Shown here: one piece after another, positions 7,647 through 15,457 of the stretch
Position numbering within the stretch: the stretch's first letter is position 1
Layout of the letters: each line of letters begins with the position of its first letter
IMG/VR virus record: IMGVR_UViG_3300047310_000412
Location: 19,953 to 83,952 of that record
Length of the DNA: 64,000 nt
From: a virus
Reading direction: 5' to 3' (one strand)
Notes under the pieces: generated by a model
The model's database searches: none
Told to the model about the DNA's origin: nothing
Seen by the model: the letters and a program-made list of their open reading frames with translations, nothing else
Program-made: the position numbers and the translations under genes

Positions 7647-7659
7647 GGAAATTGTTTCC
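7647..7659 (+). promoter_or_regulatory. Shared leader hairpin, copy 1
   Basis: GGAAA-TTG-TTTCC lies just after the expected transcription start. Compared with the other three copies only the loop differs (TTG for TCG), while both arms are kept. The Shine-Dalgarno GGGAG follows about 10 bases later. Confidence 0.65.
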
Positions 7660-7681
7660 GTTGCCAACAAGGGAGCCAGTC

Positions 7682-9010
7682 ATGGCTATGAATTGGCCAC
7701 GGTGGATCAAGCGGGAATGGGCGCGGTGCGCCCTGGAGGCCGAGCTTTCGGGCGCGACCCTGCGGATCACGCCGTCCCCGCTTCGGGACCCGCTCTATAG
7801 CGACATCGACGCGGTATGGGCTTTCTACGTGTCGCGGGCGCGGGACGCCGGCCGGCAGGTGGAAATTGAACTGAACCCCTCCGACAGCGCTGCCTACAAC
7901 ATGGCGCGGGTCGTCTGGCTGGCTGGCGAATTGGCCAGCGACAGTCCGGTGATCAGCGGCTGGCGGTTGTCTTCGACACGGCGGCGGGCCTTCGACCGGT
8001 ACAATTTCACATTGGTTCCGCTGGGGCGGACCGTGGGCTTGTCGGTGCGGGTGTCGCGGGCGGTTCACGGCGACGCGGCCTGGAACATCGTCCGGTCGAA
8101 ATGGCTGGAGGCCCAGGTCGGGCATCTGGTGCTGAGCGGCGCATCGAGCGCGGCAGCGGCTCCTCGGACGCCAGCGGAAGCAGCGGTGACCGGGACAGTC
8201 GGACCGGCGGTGGTGCTGGATTGGACCAATCTCACCTACGGGATCGAGATTGAATGCATCCGGCCCAGCAACGTGTCGATGGCCGAGTTCGCCCGGCAAC
8301 TGACCGAGGCCGGTGTGCCGACCAACGCCGAGCACTACAACCATCACGTCCGGAACTACTGGAAGATCGTGACCGATGGTTCACTGAGCGACCGGAACGG
8401 CGTGGGCATGGAATTGGTCAGCCCCATCCTGCGGGGCACGGCCGATTTCGAGATGGTGCGGAAGGCCGCTGCGGTCCTCCACGGCGACGGGCCACGGGCG
8501 CTCTGCCGGATCAACAAGACGTGCGGTCTCCACGTTCACGTTGGTCTGCCTCGGCGGGAACACACACTGCCGATCAACGTGCTGCGGCTCTACCATCACT
8601 ACGAGAACGTGATTGACGGCTTGATGCCGCCGTCACGGCGGGGCACGGCCAACAGCTACTGCCGGCCGACCACGTTCACGCCTCGGATGGCGGGCGCGAC
8701 CACGCTCGAAACGCTGCGGTCGAGCTACGGCTACGACAGATACCGGAAGGTAAATCTGGAGTCGATCTGGCGGCACGGCACGGTCGAGTTCCGGCAGCAT
8801 GCCGGGACGATCGAGGCCGACAAAATCATCTCTTGGGCCACATTGGTTCTCAAGATGATGGCAATCGCCAACAGCGCACCGCCGCTGCCTGAGGGGCCAG
8901 CCACGCTGGAAGGCCTCCTGGCCCTGACCGGCGCTGACGAGGCCGCGACATCCTTCTGGATGCAGCGGCAGAGCCAGATGGCTCCAGCCAGCATGGCGGC
9001 AGCAGCCTAG
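7682..9010 (+). CDS. Amidoligase family enzyme
   Basis: The 442-residue protein starts MAMNWPRW after GGGAG. The C-terminal half carries hallmarks of the putative amidoligase family (glutamine-synthetase-like fold, ATP-dependent COOH-NH2 ligases): GIEIE (about 187-191), VTDGSL and GMELVSPIL (about 230-250), CGLHVHVG (about 280-287) and GTVEFRQHAGT (about 364-374). The N-terminal 170 residues are a separate, variable domain. Family members are thought to form amide or isopeptide bonds on peptides, wall precursors or small metabolites. A gamma-glutamylcyclotransferase-like gene at 11622 shares its promoter and leader type, suggesting a common pathway. Substrate unknown. Confidence 0.85.
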   Translation: MAMNWPRWIKREWARCALEAELSGATLRITPSPLRDPLYSDIDAVWAFYVSRARDAGRQVEIELNPSDSAAYNMARVVWLAGELASDSPVISGWRLSSTRRRAFDRYNFTLVPLGRTVGLSVRVSRAVHGDAAWNIVRSKWLEAQVGHLVLSGASSAAAAPRTPAEAAVTGTVGPAVVLDWTNLTYGIEIECIRPSNVSMAEFARQLTEAGVPTNAEHYNHHVRNYWKIVTDGSLSDRNGVGMELVSPILRGTADFEMVRKAAAVLHGDGPRALCRINKTCGLHVHVGLPRREHTLPINVLRLYHHYENVIDGLMPPSRRGTANSYCRPTTFTPRMAGATTLETLRSSYGYDRYRKVNLESIWRHGTVEFRQHAGTIEADKIISWATLVLKMMAIANSAPPLPEGPATLEGLLALTGADEAATSFWMQRQSQMAPASMAAAA

Positions 9011-9022
9011 ACCACCACCACC

Positions 9023-9051
9023 GGGCGACGGGATGTCCCGTCGCCCCTTTT
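9023..9051 (+). terminator. Intrinsic terminator
   Basis: GGGCGACGGGA pairs with TCCCGTCGCCC (11 pairs) and is followed by CTTTT. It ends the amidoligase transcript. Confidence 0.8.
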
Positions 9052-9068
9052 GCAAGCGGAGCAGTACC

Positions 9069-9326
9069 ATGATCCACACCAATGACGGCCAGACACTGCG
9101 TGCGACCGAGCCTGAGGCGATCGTCGCGGAGCTAAACGATCTGAGCTTTTCGCCCGAGAAGACACCGGGAAAGTTCATGACCGAGAGCGCGGGGCGCATC
9201 CTCGCCTTCTCGGGGCAGAAAGTCCGCACCGACAGCGCCGAGAACTACGTCAGCGATCTGTTCGATTACGGCTTTCTCAGCACCGAGGAAGAGCCGGAAC
9301 GGCATCATCGCCGCCAGCGCCGCTAG
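9069..9326 (+). CDS. Hypothetical protein
   Basis: This 85-residue acidic protein (MIHTNDGQTLRATEPEAIV) has a very basic C-terminal tail, RHHRRQRR. It contains ESAGRILAFSGQKV and NYVSDLFDYGFL. The ATG follows GGAGCAGTACC. It starts 18 bases after the preceding terminator with no obvious new promoter, so it may rely on readthrough. No family recognised. Confidence 0.65.
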   Translation: MIHTNDGQTLRATEPEAIVAELNDLSFSPEKTPGKFMTESAGRILAFSGQKVRTDSAENYVSDLFDYGFLSTEEEPERHHRRQRR

Positions 9327-9466
9327 GAAGCTCGTGGAGCGCAGGAAGGGCTTGGCTGGTGTCATACCACCGGACCGGGCCTTTCCGCGCATCCTGGGCC
9401 AGCCTAGAGGCCCGGCCGGCGGCGATCGGGGCCGAGGTATATCAATCTGCACAACGGAGAGGAGCA

Positions 9467-10477
9467 ATGCTAGAAACCAACGGCTATAACCTCAGTAGCC
9501 AACAACGCGCCGTCATCGATTACATGCGTAGCGTCTACCAGATCGATGACATCAAAGTGCGGGCGGGAGGCAAGCATCTGCACGTCGAATATGTCTACGC
9601 GGGGCGCAGGCACAAAGATACGTTCCCGCGAGGCAGAGGCCTCGATCCCAACTGGGTCGATACCAGAAAGCACGATCTGCGCAAGGAGCTTGGCTCACCA
9701 CCGGCCGATCCGCCGCAACCAACCAAGAGGAAACTCGATGATATGACACAGGAAGTCCAAGCAAGGGCCGATCTGCTAGGCAGCACCGCTGCCGGTGCGG
9801 TGATCCATCCCAAGGCAAAGGCGACGATCGCCACCGGTAAGACCGCAACCGCGCCGCCCCCGGTGCCGCACCAGCATTACGGCTGCACCATCGGGACACT
9901 CAAGAACTCGACCAACATCGCGTTTTATCTGGGCCTTGAACTATACGCGGCGATGGAACTGCAATTTGGCAAGGGACGGCGCTACGTCTTCTCGTACCAC
10001 CATCCCAATACGTGGACCGCCCGCCCGAGCCGTGACGCGGGCCAGATAATCGATCCGGCCAATCACCGGCTGCGCTGTGCCGGTGCCGAGGCGATCAAGC
10101 GTCTGGGCATGTTCGCCTCAACCAAGGCCGAGGCGATCATCCACCACAACCGCGTCGAGTTCCGGATGATGCTGCCGGTCTCTACGACGTTTGAAGCGGA
10201 ACCGGCAATTGCCATGCCGGCCACGGCAATTGCCACGCCGCCGCGTGCAGAAGTTGGTGCCCCCGTCGCCCCGATCGCCATCGTGATGAGCGAACCGAGG
10301 CCGATCAGGGCAGCGCCACCGCCGCCGCCGGCCGATCCGCGCGAGCGGCTGCGGCATGTGCTGCGGCTGATCCGGCAGATCGAGGAGGAGGGCGTCTACC
10401 GGCTGATCCCCAACGACAGCATAGGCAACAGCAACGGCTGGCGCTGGCGGGCAACCGATATCGGGCTGGAGGATTAA
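9467..10477 (+). CDS. Hypothetical protein with Ala/Pro linker
   Basis: This 336-residue protein starts MLETNGYNLSSQQRAV after AGAGGAGC. Residues 1-75 form one domain (SSQQRAVIDYMRSVYQIDD). Residues 130-235 form a second, with IGTLKNSTNIAFYLGLELY. A Pro/Ala-rich linker near 240-290 precedes a C-terminal helix (RLRHVLRLIRQIEEEGVYRL). It looks modular and soluble. I recognise no family. Confidence 0.75.
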   Translation: MLETNGYNLSSQQRAVIDYMRSVYQIDDIKVRAGGKHLHVEYVYAGRRHKDTFPRGRGLDPNWVDTRKHDLRKELGSPPADPPQPTKRKLDDMTQEVQARADLLGSTAAGAVIHPKAKATIATGKTATAPPPVPHQHYGCTIGTLKNSTNIAFYLGLELYAAMELQFGKGRRYVFSYHHPNTWTARPSRDAGQIIDPANHRLRCAGAEAIKRLGMFASTKAEAIIHHNRVEFRMMLPVSTTFEAEPAIAMPATAIATPPRAEVGAPVAPIAIVMSEPRPIRAAPPPPPADPRERLRHVLRLIRQIEEEGVYRLIPNDSIGNSNGWRWRATDIGLED

Positions 10478-10478
10478 A

Positions 10479-10655
10479 ATGAGCGTCATCATCGAGACCT
10501 GCCCAAAATGTGGCGCGCAGGGTTTTGCCTTCATCTGTTCAGAACCGGGATGTCCGGTTAACGGAGGGGCTGCTTATGGGCCAGAGCCGCCACCGGATGA
10601 ACCAGCCGAGCCGTGCATCATCCCGCCCGGTGAGCCGCTTCGTTTCCGCGAATAA
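10479..10655 (+). CDS. Small zinc-ribbon protein
   Basis: A 58-residue frame opens one base after the preceding stop. It has TCPKCGAQ and FICSEPGCPVNG, a CxxC...CxxxxC pair suited to one zinc ion, then a Pro/Glu-rich tail. The gene fits exactly between its neighbours. Function unknown. Confidence 0.65.
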   Translation: MSVIIETCPKCGAQGFAFICSEPGCPVNGGAAYGPEPPPDEPAEPCIIPPGEPLRFRE

Positions 10656-10667
10656 CCCACTGGTAAA

Positions 10668-10690
10668 GATTTCCCCCTACGGGGGAAATC
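10668..10690 (+). other. Perfect 10-bp hairpin
   Basis: GATTTCCCCC-TAC-GGGGGAAATC forms a 10-bp stem without mismatches, 13 bases after a stop and 20 before the next start. No T-tract follows, so it is not a standard terminator. Its GGGGAAATC arm resembles the left arm of the shared leader hairpins. Confidence 0.6.
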
Positions 10691-10709
10691 CGAGCCGGGG
10701 AAGAACCCA

Positions 10710-10964
10710 ATGCCGATCGTCTGGGCGCAAGCCCCATCCTCCTACACCGACAGCACGTCGGGTTACGGCGACATCCTCCGCTACGTCAGCCGCTACGGCC
10801 GCCTCGACACCTACGACCTCCTTCTGTCGAACTTCGAAAACGTCAATTACACCACCGATCCCGAGCGGCGCGAAGGCTGGCTCGACCGGCACGCTGCCGC
10901 TACCAAGCGACGGCAGAAAAAGCGAGTATTTTTCCGCCGCCATCCCTTGACACATAGGCCATAA
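10710..10964 (+). CDS. Small hypothetical protein
   Basis: The 84-residue protein starts MPIVWAQAPSSYTDSTS after GGGGAAGAA. It has a Tyr-rich N-terminal half (YGDILRYVSRYGRLDTYDL) and a very basic tail (KRRQKKRVFFRRHPLTHRP). The next promoter is embedded in its last codons. Function unknown. Confidence 0.65.
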   Translation: MPIVWAQAPSSYTDSTSGYGDILRYVSRYGRLDTYDLLLSNFENVNYTTDPERREGWLDRHAAATKRRQKKRVFFRRHPLTHRP

Positions 10965-10975
10965 CTCCCTATATA
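10947..10975 (+). promoter_or_regulatory. Phage promoter (P4)
   Basis: TTGACA (10947-10952), 17-base spacer, TATATA (10970-10975), then AAGCGAAGGGAGA. Its leader is almost identical to that of the promoter at 21639. The -35 box lies inside the end of the previous gene. Confidence 0.8.
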
Positions 10976-10996
10976 TAAAGCGAAGGGAGATTGGTC

Positions 10997-11104
10997 ATGA
11001 TGATCGCTGGTGCAATGCTTCTGATCGCTGCGGCCCTCTATTTCATGTCCTGCCTGGAGGCCGGTGAGCCTCACCAATATCAAGCTATCCAAGCGGAGTA
11101 TTGA
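10997..11104 (+). CDS. Small single-pass membrane protein
   Basis: A 35-residue frame begins with a hydrophobic helix (MMIAGAMLLIAAALYFMSC) and ends in a polar tail. AAGGGAGA precedes the start. It is the first gene behind promoter P4. Role unknown. Confidence 0.6.
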   Translation: MMIAGAMLLIAAALYFMSCLEAGEPHQYQAIQAEY

Positions 11105-11106
11105 TC

Positions 11107-11343
11107 ATGAGCAAGAAAGCTATCGCTCTCGAAATTCTCGCGGCGGGCGGCTATTTCCGGAAGGCTCTGGAAAGCAGCTACTACGGTGGCGAGAAGTTCG
11201 CAACGCGGCTCTACCGGCCCGGCCGGATTGCCGTCAAGGGGATTGGCATCAAGACGCTTTGGGCGCTTGAGGCCGAGGGCTTGCTGAAAAAGCGGTCCTG
11301 CCCGAAAAGCTCCACGTGGGGCGAGGAATGGGAGCTAGCGTAA
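11107..11343 (+). CDS. Small helical protein, possible winged helix
   Basis: This 78-residue protein starts MSKKAIALEILAAGGYF and ends with a pattern of the winged-helix type (IGIKTLWALEAEGLLKKRS, then a basic wing and Trp-rich tail). The ATG is two bases after the preceding stop, and the last base of its stop codon is the A of the next ATG. DNA binding is plausible but unproven. Confidence 0.65.
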   Translation: MSKKAIALEILAAGGYFRKALESSYYGGEKFATRLYRPGRIAVKGIGIKTLWALEAEGLLKKRSCPKSSTWGEEWELA

Positions 11344-11558
11344 TGGCTTGGAACCAAAGCTCTGCCTTCCCATCCGAGCGGCTGCGGAAGCGGGACGCCC
11401 GGTGGGATGAACGGGGACTGGCCTACTGGCAGCAGAAGCTGACCGAGACCGAGGCCAAGTTCATGGCTGCGCGGGCGTCTGCATCCCAGGCAAGACGGGC
11501 AATGCAACGGTTTGAAGAGGCGAAATACGCCGTCTGGACGCTTGAACAATCACGGTAA
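11343..11558 (+). CDS. Small coiled-coil protein
   Basis: A 71-residue protein with a long charged helix (LAYWQQKLTETEAKFMAAR and ASQARRAMQRFEEAKYAV). Its start overlaps the preceding stop (TAATG). The promoter for the cyclotransferase gene begins within its last codons. Function unknown. Confidence 0.65.
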   Translation: MAWNQSSAFPSERLRKRDARWDERGLAYWQQKLTETEAKFMAARASASQARRAMQRFEEAKYAVWTLEQSR

Positions 11559-11570
11559 AGGCGTTATATG
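11542..11570 (+). promoter_or_regulatory. Phage promoter (P5), cyclotransferase
   Basis: TTGAAC (11542-11547), 17-base spacer, TATATG (11565-11570), then TAAAGCGGAC. The -35 box lies inside the preceding gene. Confidence 0.75.
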
Positions 11571-11583
11571 TAAAGCGGACGCG

Positions 11584-11596
11584 GGAAATCGTTTCC
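11584..11596 (+). promoter_or_regulatory. Shared leader hairpin, copy 2
   Basis: GGAAA-TCG-TTTCC lies just downstream of promoter P5. TCCC (11599-11602) can then pair with the GGGA of the Shine-Dalgarno about 10 bases further on. Confidence 0.65.
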
Positions 11597-11621
11597 GGTC
11601 CCAAAAGCGGGAGATAAAACC

Positions 11622-12548
11622 GTGGCAGCACCAACCAAATTATATTGGGCTTATGGCTCAAATCTCAACATGCAGCAGATGATCCGGCGGTGTCCGGCGG
11701 CGGTGCCGCTTGAGGCGCTGGTCGTGCAAAATCTCATCCTGCGGTTCCGGGGCGTCGCTGATGTCGCGTATCGGACGGGAGCCTATTGCGAAGGCGCGCT
11801 CTGGGCGATCACGCAGGAATGCGAGAAGGAACTCGATATCTATGAGGGCGTCGGCAACGGCAATTACGGTCTGTATCGGAAATGTTACTTCGACTACACC
11901 GATCCCGACAGCGGGATGGCGCACAAGGTTCTCTATTACAAGATGAACCGGCACGGCATCATGCCGCCGAGCGAGGGCTATCTCGACTGCATTGTCGAGG
12001 GCTACGCCGATTTCGGCATCGATACCGGCCGGCTGCTGCGGGCGCTGGAACATTCCTGGCGGAAGAAGGATTTGAGCGGCTTTATGTCCCAGCGGTGGCA
12101 TAAGGCGGGCAAGCCCAAGATGGCGCGGCCCGAGCGGATCGCCACGATCTACGGTGAAGCCGACGAAGCCGACGAGGAGGACAACGGCAACATCGCCGCG
12201 CTCCGGACCGAACTCGCGCCCGAGGAACTGCCCGATTTGCCGCCGCCGGCCAAGCAGAAGATCAAGCGGCAACCGGTGAAGCTCAACGGCCGGGAAATCG
12301 GCGTGATCAAGCGGCGGGTCTCGGATGAGCCGCTGCCGGATGTCTGCTTGCGGATCGATCCGGACAATGGCAACCACTGTCGGGCGGTCACGCTCAGCGA
12401 GAAGGCCGAGGATTACTTCGCCGACAACATCAAGGCGGCGAAGCTCGCCAGCGAGTGGCTCTTCCGGTTCTCGACGCACGTGGTCGCCGGCCTCCTGCAA
12501 AAGAAGGGGCTGACCGTCGCCATCCTTGAAAAGCTGAAAAAGTCATGA
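11622..12548 (+). CDS. Gamma-glutamylcyclotransferase-like (AIG2-type) protein
   Basis: The 308-residue protein uses a GTG start after GGGAGA. Residues 8-150 match the gamma-glutamylcyclotransferase fold: WAYGSNLN near the N-terminus, then GALWAI, a LDIYEGVGNGNYGLYRK segment and a trailing helix. These enzymes cleave gamma-glutamyl amides with release of 5-oxoproline. Residues about 170-308 are an extra domain with an acidic stretch (GEADEADEEDNG) not present in minimal family members. Its promoter and leader match those of the amidoligase, so one enzyme may make and the other cleave a gamma-glutamyl-type bond. The exact reaction is unknown. Confidence 0.8.
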   Translation: MAAPTKLYWAYGSNLNMQQMIRRCPAAVPLEALVVQNLILRFRGVADVAYRTGAYCEGALWAITQECEKELDIYEGVGNGNYGLYRKCYFDYTDPDSGMAHKVLYYKMNRHGIMPPSEGYLDCIVEGYADFGIDTGRLLRALEHSWRKKDLSGFMSQRWHKAGKPKMARPERIATIYGEADEADEEDNGNIAALRTELAPEELPDLPPPAKQKIKRQPVKLNGREIGVIKRRVSDEPLPDVCLRIDPDNGNHCRAVTLSEKAEDYFADNIKAAKLASEWLFRFSTHVVAGLLQKKGLTVAILEKLKKS

Positions 12549-12862
12549 GATGCCAGACGTGCCAGGGCGACGGTAAACGCCTTAACCCGGGATTGATGGT
12601 CACCGTTTACGACGACGATCGTATCGATGTCCACAATCCCTGCTTTCTGCCGGTGATGGTCGAATGCCCCGAATGCCGGGGCAGCGGCGAAGCCAATGGC
12701 GTGGTGCCGTCACAGCGGATGAAGCTGACGATCGAGGATGTCGATGGCATGATCAGCGAAATCTGGCAGTACCAGCCGCTACTCAACGCCAAGCGCCGCG
12801 CCTTGCTCAACCGGCTCTACCGTGTGCGCCATAATCTCGAAATCATGCGGGGGGCGACATGA
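12545..12862 (+). CDS. DnaJ-type zinc-finger protein
   Basis: This 105-residue protein carries CQTCQGDG (near residue 3) and CPECRGSG (near residue 38), two CxxCxGxG motifs as in DnaJ zinc domains. A helical C-terminal part follows (ALLNRLYRVRHNLEIM). No J-domain is present, so it is not a full co-chaperone. It overlaps its neighbours by 4 bases on both sides (ATGA). Function unknown. Confidence 0.75.
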   Translation: MRCQTCQGDGKRLNPGLMVTVYDDDRIDVHNPCFLPVMVECPECRGSGEANGVVPSQRMKLTIEDVDGMISEIWQYQPLLNAKRRALLNRLYRVRHNLEIMRGAT

Positions 12863-13176
12863 CCGATAGCATCGAGGACCAGCACCGCATTGCCCGCGAG
12901 CTATGGAACCGACAGCAGTCGCGCGCCGCCACCGGCAACCGCAGCGGTGAACCCGAATTGCTGGCCGAGGCGCGCGAGGCGCTGGGCTACACCACGCAAG
13001 GGCTGGCCAATTTCCTGGCTTATCGCGGGGACCACTGGCTGCGCCGCTGCGAGAAGGACGAAGCCGACATCCCGACGCTCTTGTGGCTGGTGCTCTTCTA
13101 CATGCTGCGCGAAGCCGACAAGCGTGAGTTAATGGATCGCGTTCACAACATCATTATTCAACGGAGGCCCGGTTGA
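12859..13176 (+). CDS. HTH (XRE-like) protein
   Basis: The 105-residue product contains LLAEAREALGYTTQGLANFL then WLRRCEKDEADIPTL, resembling the helix-turn-helix and following helix of Cro/C1-type proteins. It starts inside the preceding stop (ATGA). Small phage HTH proteins usually regulate transcription; the target is unknown. Its last codons overlap a small membrane-protein gene. Confidence 0.65.
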   Translation: MTDSIEDQHRIARELWNRQQSRAATGNRSGEPELLAEAREALGYTTQGLANFLAYRGDHWLRRCEKDEADIPTLLWLVLFYMLREADKRELMDRVHNIIIQRRPG

Positions 13177-13331
13177 TTGTCGAAATAGTCGTCGCGGCGT
13201 GGATCGGGATTAACGTACTCGGTCTCGCCGCTGGTCTGATCGTCTACTTTCAGCGGAGGCGGACTGATGGCAATCCTCTGGAGACAACTCTTCGACGCAA
13301 TCAACATCCGCTGGATCGATCGCGGGCATAA
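13173..13331 (+). CDS. Small single-pass membrane protein
   Basis: A 52-residue frame begins with TTG overlapping the preceding stop (TTGA), after GGAGG. Residues 2-26 are a hydrophobic helix (IVEIVVAAWIGINVLGLAAG), followed by QRRRTDG and a basic tail. Its 3' third overlaps the primase gene by 65 bases, so the last residues may be constrained by that reading frame. Role unknown. Confidence 0.5.
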   Translation: MIVEIVVAAWIGINVLGLAAGLIVYFQRRRTDGNPLETTLRRNQHPLDRSRA

Positions 13332-14208
13332 TATCGGCAAAGACCACGTCAATATCCGCTGCCCGTGGTGCGGTCCCAGCGATCCCTCATATCATCTCGG
13401 GATCAATGAAGCGGACGGGGCCTACTACTGTCTGCGCTCGCATCCCCCGCATCACGGGCGATCACCGTACCGGCTCCTGGGCGAAGGCCTCAAGATCGAG
13501 CCGTACCGGATCGATGCGCTGCTGCGCAGCTATTCCGACGACAGTCCGCCGGTCCGCACCGTCCCCTACCACGACACCACCGAGTGGGACCGCTTCAAGA
13601 GCGTCACCGAGTATCCGATCGCGGTGAATTATCTGGTAGAGCGCGGTATCGATCCACCGCGACTGATCGCCCAGCGCTACGACTTGCGCTACGGCGGCAA
13701 TACCGGCCGGCATGCTTGGCGGATATTGCTGCCACTGCATCTGAGCGGTGCGCTGATCGGCTGGACCGGGCGGGCGATCCGCGATCAGACGCCGCGCTAT
13801 CAAGCCAATGATCCCACCGGTTCAGCCTCGCTCTACATCCCGGCCTTCCCGACCGAAGCGACGCGCGTGATCGTCATTGTCGAAGGGCCGTTCGACGCCA
13901 TCGCGATCACCGACGCCTTTTACTCGACGCACGAAATCATCGCGATTGCAATTGAAGGCCTCGCCGTCAATACGCGCCGTCGCCTTCATCTTGCTGATAT
14001 TATTGGCCTCGTAAAGAACCCGCGTCTATTGCTGACGCTCGATGCTGACCAAGATCGGAATACCGTGGAAAACTTCAAGGAACTGCTTGTATTAGGCACC
14101 AGTATTCCTCATCCTGAGAGTTTCCCGCTGCCCCCCGGCTTTAAGGATGCCGGGGAGATGTCACGTGGCGAAATCCGAGCTTGGTTTAAGCAACTGCCAA
14201 ATCAGTGA
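13267..14208 (+). CDS. DNA primase (CHC2 zinc and TOPRIM domains)
   Basis: The 313-residue protein starts after GGAGGCGGACTG. An N-terminal zinc site is suggested by NIRCPWCGPSDPSYHLGIN (C32, C35) and YYCLRSHPPHHG. The central part (WRILLPLHLSGALIGWTGR) matches the primase core, and VIVIVEGPFDAIAI (about 202-215) is the TOPRIM glutamate motif; LLTLDADQD is the TOPRIM DxD region. It probably makes RNA primers for phage replication. It is shorter than DnaG and has no helicase domain. Confidence 0.8.
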   Translation: MAILWRQLFDAINIRWIDRGHNIGKDHVNIRCPWCGPSDPSYHLGINEADGAYYCLRSHPPHHGRSPYRLLGEGLKIEPYRIDALLRSYSDDSPPVRTVPYHDTTEWDRFKSVTEYPIAVNYLVERGIDPPRLIAQRYDLRYGGNTGRHAWRILLPLHLSGALIGWTGRAIRDQTPRYQANDPTGSASLYIPAFPTEATRVIVIVEGPFDAIAITDAFYSTHEIIAIAIEGLAVNTRRRLHLADIIGLVKNPRLLLTLDADQDRNTVENFKELLVLGTSIPHPESFPLPPGFKDAGEMSRGEIRAWFKQLPNQ

Positions 14209-14215
14209 GGGGACG

Positions 14216-14743
14216 ATGGCGGTAAACGGTTTTACACCGGAATGGCAAGGCGTCTTCGAAAACTGGACCAAGGCGTATTTTAAGGTCCACCACTGGAAAA
14301 TCCGCTGCGAGATGGATTTCAAGGATGCCGTGCAGGAGGGGGCGCGGATTTTCTCTTGGTGCCTGCGCAAGACCACGGCGCAGGGGGGCCGGATCGACAA
14401 TGAGAAATGGTTCATGCGCTACTACCAGCGTGCGGTGTCCACGTGGTTGATCGACAAGGCGGCAAAGGCTACCGCCCAACGTGATACTCTCCTGGCTCTG
14501 GTCCAACAGCAGCCAGTTAGCACTACCGATCAAAACGGGCCGCTTTTCACCGCACTCAAACACGATACGTCCAGCGAATTACAGCACGTGCTGCGCGTCA
14601 TCACCGGAACACCGAGCGAGTTCTTCCTTGGCATGTTGTTAAGCTCCGGTCCGGACAATGTCTGGTCGCGGCGGATATGTCGGCTGTGCGGCATTCCGGT
14701 CAACGAGAATATCATCGGCGAACTGCGCAAGCTACTAGAGTAG
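14216..14743 (+). CDS. Possible sigma-factor-like protein
   Basis: This 175-residue protein begins at an ATG after GAGGGGAC. Residues about 35-85 (EMDFKDAVQEGARIFSWCL and NEKWFMRYYQRAVSTWLID) resemble region 2 of sigma-70-type factors, where a DxxQEG segment and an aromatic-rich helix recur. A region-4-like HTH is not obvious, and C-terminal cysteines (RRICRLCGIPVN) are unusual. It could help recognise the repeated TATATG promoters. The assignment is tentative; it may be another helical regulator. Confidence 0.4.
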   Translation: MAVNGFTPEWQGVFENWTKAYFKVHHWKIRCEMDFKDAVQEGARIFSWCLRKTTAQGGRIDNEKWFMRYYQRAVSTWLIDKAAKATAQRDTLLALVQQQPVSTTDQNGPLFTALKHDTSSELQHVLRVITGTPSEFFLGMLLSSGPDNVWSRRICRLCGIPVNENIIGELRKLLE

Positions 14744-14750
14744 ATCGACC

Positions 14751-14779
14751 TTGCCAGTCGATACTCCAATAATTATATT
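14751..14779 (+). promoter_or_regulatory. Phage promoter (P6)
   Basis: TTGCCA (14751-14756), 17-base spacer, TATATT (14774-14779). It drives the gene at 14804 and is a more divergent member of the family. Confidence 0.6.
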
Positions 14780-14803
14780 AATCCCCCAATGGAAGGAGCA
14801 ATC

Positions 14804-15376
14804 ATGCCGGAAACGACAGATACTACCGCCGAGACCGAGGCTGAACACACGATCAACAGCGAAATGCTCGCCGCGATCAAACAGTTCAAGCCGAGCTTCC
14901 GGGCGCAAGGCGTAAACGAGGAAGACGAAAAGTACATCACGCGCTTCCTGCAAGCCGTCGCCGACGTGCCGGATGAACTCTATAATGCGCTCTCGCCCGA
15001 GGCCCTGGATTATTTCGCCGAGGCCGCGAAAATCTCCAATGCCCAAGGCACACCGTCACCGCCAGAAGGCTTTGTCTCGAATTACAAGCCAAAGCCCGCC
15101 AAGGAGGCCAAGAAGAAGCTGATCACGCGCGAAAGGCCGCAGAAGCCGGTCAAGACCGTGGGACCGACAATGGGGACGCTGATCCGCCGGGCAATCATCG
15201 ACAACCGCAATATCTCCGTTCAAGACCTGGAGACCATGCTAGCGGCGAACGGCTTTACCGACATCAAGCGCTCGACCGTCTTCTCGTTCCAGCGCGGCTC
15301 GCTGGACACGCTGAAGGTAGCCGAGGCGATGGGCCGCTTTACGTGGCCAGCGGGGCAAGCTGCTGCTGCGGATTAA
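14804..15376 (+). CDS. Hypothetical protein with basic linker
   Basis: The 190-residue product starts MPETTDTTAETEAEH; the upstream in-frame ATG overlaps the ribosome site GGAAGGAG. Residues 1-85 are acidic and helical. About 88-125 are Lys/Pro-rich (YKPKPAKEAKKKLITRERP). The C-terminal domain (MGTLIRRAIIDNRNISVQD ... STVFSFQRGSLDTLKVAEA) looks like a small HTH. It may bind DNA. It ends at a double hairpin and terminator. Confidence 0.7.
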   Translation: MPETTDTTAETEAEHTINSEMLAAIKQFKPSFRAQGVNEEDEKYITRFLQAVADVPDELYNALSPEALDYFAEAAKISNAQGTPSPPEGFVSNYKPKPAKEAKKKLITRERPQKPVKTVGPTMGTLIRRAIIDNRNISVQDLETMLAANGFTDIKRSTVFSFQRGSLDTLKVAEAMGRFTWPAGQAAAAD

Positions 15377-15380
15377 GGAG

Positions 15381-15434
15381 ACTAAACCTAACCGGTTTAG
15401 TTACCGAGGCCCCCGTAAAAAGCGGGGGCCTTTT
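15381..15434 (+). terminator. Tandem hairpins with intrinsic terminator
   Basis: First, ACTAAACC-TAACC-GGTTTAGT forms an 8-bp stem (15381-15401). Then GGCCCCCG and CGGGGGCC pair around TAAAAAG and are followed by TTTT (15408-15434). The second is the terminator; the first may assist or be a protein site. Confidence 0.8.
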
Positions 15435-15457
15435 CGTTGGGGTATAAGAGAGGCAGC

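Noticed and set aside
11658-12500. 280-codon minus-strand frame opposite the cyclotransferase
   Set aside because: Complementary-codon shadow of a recognisable enzyme; no ribosome site.
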